8,710 nt of DNA from Phycisphaerales bacterium (GTDB taxonomy: Bacteria > Planctomycetota > Phycisphaerae > Sedimentisphaerales > Anaerohalosphaeraceae). Shown one piece after another: positions 5,546-8,710 of this stretch. Where the stretch lies: contig PMBP01000177.1 in the NCBI GenBank assembly GCA_003152975.1, forward strand, positions 252 through 8,961, given 5' to 3'. The notes beneath the pieces were generated by a model. The model was not told the origin of the DNA and did no database searches. It saw only the letters and a list, made by a program, of their open reading frames with translations. Position 1 is the first letter of the stretch; each line of letters begins with the position of its first letter. Both the position numbers and the translations under genes were made by a program.

Positions 5546-7100
5546 GTCGCACCCTTTCCGTTTCGACTCGCGCGGCGATGCGCTTCGATACGGCTCTAAA
5601 CTGCCGCCGCCAGGTCGCGATTTCCGCCTTGCCCAGAACCCGCATCATCGCCCGCTTGATCCACGACACGCCCCCGGCCCGCTGGTTATCCCAGAATAAT
5701 CGAGGGACATTGCGAAAATTGATTTCGTAGCACTTGCGGTACAGCTCCAGATGTTCGGGCCGCATCGTGTCGATCCCGAACCGGCGGCCGGTGCCAATCT
5801 CGGCGGCATCGACCGGCTCGTAGAAGATCGGGAAGATCACCACCCGCATTTTCTCCAGCCGATCGACGAGGGCCAGCGTCCGGCGGATATCATCGGGCGT
5901 TTCGCCGGGCAGGCCCAGCACCAGACTGAATACGCTATAATATCCCGTTTTTGTCAGTTTTTCTCCAGCCTTGACGATCAGGCCTTCCCACTCCTGCGGC
6001 TTAAAGGGCGCGATCTTGCCGGGGCTGTTGGCCGCGACGAGCTCGCCGTTGGCGCTTTCGGCCCCGAGGTTGACCCAGAGATATTCACTGGGCCGCTGCC
6101 AGGTCATTAGTCCACGGATCCGGCGAAGCTCGTCATCGGAGAGCTGCATGACGGTGCTGATGTTGGCGTGGTCGATCTGCAGGAACGACAGGCCGTCGAC
6201 GGCCCGCATTTTTTCGAGCAGGCCGCAGAGGGCATCGACATTGGGGCGAACGCCTGTGCCGCCGTAGCGGAAAAAGTCCTCGCTGGCACTGACCACCGCA
6301 CGCACGCCGGCATCACGATTGATCCGCAAGTCCTCGCAGATCATGTCGGCCGGAAGATGCACCATCGGGGTCCGGGCCATGCTGCAAAACCGGCAACCCC
6401 GCCCACATCCCCGTGAGAGTTCCACCACCCCCATGCCCGAGGCGCCCCGGATCGGCCGGATCTGCTGGGCCTGCGGCATTTGGCCACAGACTTGGCGCCC
6501 TGAAAGCCGGCCATCCATCAGTCCTCGGACCATTGCGAGCCCATCGACCTCGAAGTAGCCGTCGAAGATCGTGTCGATCACACGGTCGGCCGTTTCGTCG
6601 GGGTAGGCATTCCACTGCCAGGCCCCCGCCCCGCCGCCGACGACTTTGAAGTCGTAGCGCTGCTTGGCCTGTCCGATTTGTTCGAGAAGTTTACGCATCC
6701 AGAATCGCGTGTACAGTTCGCCACCCCAGAAGCTCGTGGTAGTCGTATTGCTCATGCCATAGCCGAGCGGATCGCTAGAGCTGACGCCGACAACCTTGGT
6801 CCACGGGCCGAGGACCTTGTCCAGGGCCTCCGGCGTCGTCACGGCCACATCGTCGCGGGAGAAACCGGATGCCAGAAGGGCTGACTCGACGCGGCGCAGG
6901 CCCAGCGGAGCGATCGTCGCGCGGCCGGACGCATCGGTCGGGGCTGCCGGGGATAGAAAATGCCGCATCGCCGCGGCGGGCACACGCGTAGTCTGCATGG
7001 TCGCGAAGATCCCTTCGAAGAGGATCTTGTACGACGCGCTGAGCGTGCGGTCGGCCACCAGCACAATCGCCGGCTTTATTGTATCGTTTCCGGAATGCAT
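5535..7100 (-). CDS. Radical SAM enzyme with B12-binding-like N-terminal domain
   Basis: The 521-residue protein carries the radical SAM cluster motif CGRGCRFC (C232, C236, C239) within ELSRGC, so it should bind a [4Fe-4S] cluster and S-adenosylmethionine. Further marks of the Elp3/B12-radical SAM class are GAES (346-349) and LGLPGETPDD (395-404). The N-terminal 220 residues look Rossmann-like (VVGVSSSDP 103-111, KVVGGGAGAW 152-161) and resemble the cobalamin domains of this class. The cobalamin-ligating DxHxxG motif is absent, so B12 binding is not supported. ATG 7100 is chosen for AAGGA (7109-7105) 4 bases upstream. It begins the tightly packed run rSAM, DUF116-polyprenyl synthase, toroid protein. 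Modification of an isoprenoid chain, for example methylation, C-C bond formation or oxidation, fits the context but is inference. No convincing promoter is seen in the 164-base gap upstream. Confidence 0.87.
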   Translation of the reverse strand: MHSGNDTIKPAIVLVADRTLSASYKILFEGIFATMQTTRVPAAAMRHFLSPAAPTDASGRATIAPLGLRRVESALLASGFSRDDVAVTTPEALDKVLGPWTKVVGVSSSDPLGYGMSNTTTTSFWGGELYTRFWMRKLLEQIGQAKQRYDFKVVGGGAGAWQWNAYPDETADRVIDTIFDGYFEVDGLAMVRGLMDGRLSGRQVCGQMPQAQQIRPIRGASGMGVVELSRGCGRGCRFCSMARTPMVHLPADMICEDLRINRDAGVRAVVSASEDFFRYGGTGVRPNVDALCGLLEKMRAVDGLSFLQIDHANISTVMQLSDDELRRIRGLMTWQRPSEYLWVNLGAESANGELVAANSPGKIAPFKPQEWEGLIVKAGEKLTKTGYYSVFSLVLGLPGETPDDIRRTLALVDRLEKMRVVIFPIFYEPVDAAEIGTGRRFGIDTMRPEHLELYRKCYEINFRNVPRLFWDNQRAGGVSWIKRAMMRVLGKAEIATWRRQFRAVSKRIAARVETERVRHAV

Positions 7101-7193
7101 CGTATCCTTATCAAGGACAAGCCCCGCGACTCGAATCTATCTTCAATGTTTTGATGTCCCCGCAAAAATGAAGCCATCCTATCATCGAAAGGA

Positions 7194-7220
7194 CTGGATT
7201 CCCGCTTCCGCGGGAATGAC
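7194..7220. repeat. Palindromic intergenic repeat, intact hairpin copy
   Basis: ATTCCCGC (7198-7205) and GCGGGAAT (7210-7217) pair perfectly around loop TTCC, within CTGG...GACA flanks. It is the third copy of the family in the window and has the same orientation. It lies in the 164-base gap between the ferredoxin-like gene and the radical SAM gene. Nothing else is recognised in that gap apart from the ribosome binding site at 7105-7109. Confidence 0.85.
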
Positions 7221-7264
7221 AAACAACATCCTGTCATTCTGTTAGAGTTTTTACATGCCAATCA

Positions 7265-7972
7265 TCAATCTTTAATGAACGATTTTCCCTTTTTGGCCCG
7301 ACGCAGGGCCAGCATCTCTTTGAGATGCTCCGGCGACATCTGGCCGGGCATTGCCTGGCAGGCCGTCCAGTTGGCCTCTGTGACCTCGTCGCCGTTGATG
7401 GGGCTTTGGGCGTATTTGGGAAACATAATCGCCGCGTGGGGACAAACCCGCGCACAGGCCGGACAGCCGGTCTTGCATCCGGCGGGCTTGGTCACCTGCA
7501 CGGCCTTGTCACCGCCCGTCGAATAGACCCCGAACAGGCAGAAATCCAGGCACTGTCGGCAACCGACGCAGCGATCGTAGTCGAGCACCGGAAACCACGG
7601 CGTCCAGGCGTCGGGCTTTTGGGTTTCCCACACGCTGTCGCAGGCATCATCCCCGGCCGCTCCCAGCCCCGCCAGAATCGTCGTGGCATCCTGCGTCCGC
7701 ATGTTCCAAAACCGAATCACATCGGCCGTTTCGACCCCCGCCCACCGCAGCAACCATCGCACCGCCCGCGGGTGGCAGGCGATCACCGTAAGCCGGGGAT
7801 CGGCCGTCGCTTCCAGCAGCCGCGGATCTTTCCGAGCGGCCAGGCCGCACAGGTCCATCACGGCCCAGACCCCTCGACGAGCGGACAAACCATCCTTGAC
7901 CGCCGTCTTCACCGCCTGCGGCACCGCATCGGCAAACCCGCATTGGCAGACTATAATCTCGACGGGCCCCAT
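7265..7972 (-). CDS. Two-cluster 4Fe-4S ferredoxin-like protein with N-terminal redox-type domain
   Basis: From ATG 7972 the protein has 235 residues. The C-terminal half holds two clusters of four cysteines: C135, C138, C141, C145 (CxxCxxCxxxC) and C166, C170, C173, C177 (CxxxCxxCxxxCP), the pattern of a dicluster ferredoxin. The N-terminal 110 residues have CQCG (C9, C11), C42 and C66. The stretch VIACHPRAVRWLL (63-75) vaguely recalls heterodisulfide-reductase-like proteins, but I cannot name the domain. The role is probably cytoplasmic electron transfer, with partner unknown. The ATG has GGGAG (7980-7976) just 3 bases upstream. The frame also opens at TTG 8020, but that overlaps the upstream gene and adds a poor N-terminus. 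The gene follows the beta-propeller gene by 28 bases, so they probably share a transcript. It ends with tandem TGA TGA. It could supply electrons to the radical SAM enzyme, though a repeat-bearing gap separates them. Confidence 0.82.
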   Translation of the reverse strand: MGPVEIIVCQCGFADAVPQAVKTAVKDGLSARRGVWAVMDLCGLAARKDPRLLEATADPRLTVIACHPRAVRWLLRWAGVETADVIRFWNMRTQDATTILAGLGAAGDDACDSVWETQKPDAWTPWFPVLDYDRCVGCRQCLDFCLFGVYSTGGDKAVQVTKPAGCKTGCPACARVCPHAAIMFPKYAQSPINGDEVTEANWTACQAMPGQMSPEHLKEMLALRRAKKGKSFIKD

Positions 7973-8000
7973 TCGCTCCCGATTCACTTGGAAATGACTA

Positions 8001-8710
8001 TCACTTGGCCTTGATGTCAAACGCCATCAGGGCATCGCCGTGCCGAACATACAGCACGCCAGTGGAGATCACCGGGTGGGCCCAGTCTTTGCCGTCGCCC
8101 ATCGGGACCTTGAAGGAACTGATCATGTCGAATTTTTCAGGCGTGGCCCGCACCAAAGCCAGGTTACCATCCTTTTCCTCGTAGCAGTACAGCATGCCCT
8201 CGGCGAAGGTGACCGATCCCTTGCAGTTCCAGTGGAACTGATACGACGGCTTGCCGGTCGCCCACTCGAGGCAGACCCAGTCGCCGTCGGCATTGCTCTT
8301 CCAGTTGGACCCGTAGAGGTAGCCCTCGTGGAGGATGACGCCACCGTGATGGTTATCGAGGACTTTGTCTTTCCAGATTTCCTTGACGCCGCTGTTGTCG
8401 GGGGCGATCTCGAGCATCACGCTGCCGCAATCGTAGCCGTTGGTGAAGAAAATCCGCCCCTGGTGATAGATCGGCGTAACGGGGGTGATATCCCGGCCGC
8501 GATTGTCGCCCTGATACTGTTTAGTCGCGTACTGCCACAGGATCGTTCCATCGGTCGCATCGCCGCCGAGGATCGACTCGGAGACGATGACACCGAGGAT
8601 TTTCTTGCCGCCATGTTCGAACAGCAGCGGTGTGCAGTAGGTGCTGAAATCGCCTATGGCCTTGCTTATCCAGACGGTCTTGCCGGTCGCCCGGTCCAGC
8701 GCGATCATCG
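8001..8710 (-). CDS. PQQ-like beta-propeller repeat protein, C-terminal part
   Basis: The gene enters from beyond the window; 235 residues to the TGA at 8003-8001 are visible. The methionine encoded at 8708-8706 is internal, in a blade motif, and is not the start. Blade signatures include ALDRATGKTVW, GDATDGTILWQY, LEWATGKP and the end sequence LMAFDIKAK. The A-D-TG-W pattern is that of PQQ/quinoprotein-type propellers. Members of this type are abundant in Planctomycetota and are often exported proteins of unknown substrate; many lack PQQ-binding residues. Neither a signal peptide nor cofactor residues can be judged from this fragment. It is followed after 28 bases by the ferredoxin-like gene, suggesting an operon. 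A link to the terpenoid genes is not shown. Confidence 0.85.
   Translation of the reverse strand, partial: MIALDRATGKTVWISKAIGDFSTYCTPLLFEHGGKKILGVIVSESILGGDATDGTILWQYATKQYQGDNRGRDITPVTPIYHQGRIFFTNGYDCGSVMLEIAPDNSGVKEIWKDKVLDNHHGGVILHEGYLYGSNWKSNADGDWVCLEWATGKPSYQFHWNCKGSVTFAEGMLYCYEEKDGNLALVRATPEKFDMISSFKVPMGDGKDWAHPVISTGVLYVRHGDALMAFDIKAK

Noticed and set aside
7973..8020. TTG start at 8020 for the ferredoxin-like gene
   Set aside because: It overlaps the end of the beta-propeller gene, lacks a ribosome binding site and adds a non-conserved-looking stretch. ATG 7972 with GGGAG is preferred, although its spacer is short.
8706..8708. ATG at 8708 as the start of the beta-propeller gene
   Set aside because: It sits inside a blade motif (MIALDRATGKTVW), so the real start lies outside the window.

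Overview
The window is GC-rich bacterial DNA in which every supported gene lies on the minus strand, so transcription runs from high to low coordinates. The gene families (PQQ-like beta-propeller protein, divergent squalene-hopene-type cyclase, DUF116, RCC1-repeat exported protein) and the base composition suggest a Planctomycetota-like bacterium, perhaps from a metagenome. That placement is an inference; the window has no phylogenetic marker that settles it.

Layout in transcription order. (1) 8710-8001: the C-terminal part of a PQQ-like beta-propeller protein. (2) 7972-7265: a protein with two ferredoxin-type cysteine clusters and a cysteine-containing N-terminal domain, 28 bases downstream of (1). 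(3) A gap with a short palindromic repeat. (4) 7100-5535: a radical SAM enzyme. (5) 5545-3845: a fusion of a DUF116 cysteine-rich domain to a polyprenyl diphosphate synthase, overlapping (4) by 11 bases. (6) About 3903-3025: a small alpha/alpha-toroid protein of the prenyltransferase/squalene-oxidase repeat type, overlapping (5). (7) A gap with a second copy of the palindromic repeat. (8) 2903-1092: a class II terpene cyclase of the squalene-hopene cyclase fold, with its DXDD acid motif. (9) A gene-free stretch with a decayed third repeat copy. (10) 780-710: tRNA-Gln(CTG) with its own near-perfect sigma70 promoter and a Rho-independent terminator. (11) 461-1: the N-terminal part of an exported RCC1-repeat protein that starts with GTG, with a strong ribosome binding site and a plausible promoter.

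Genes 4, 5, 6 and 8 look like one isoprenoid pathway. A prenyl diphosphate synthase makes a chain, a proton-initiated cyclase could fold it, a second toroid protein could assist or act on the product, and a radical SAM enzyme could modify it. The ferredoxin-like protein could supply electrons. No squalene synthase (HpnC/D/E type) is visible, so the cyclase substrate may be a linear polyprenyl compound rather than squalene. The most unusual item is the fusion of DUF116, a probable metal- or FeS-binding domain, to a polyprenyl synthase. This is the best candidate for an undescribed system here; the pathway assignment is inferred from motifs and gene order.
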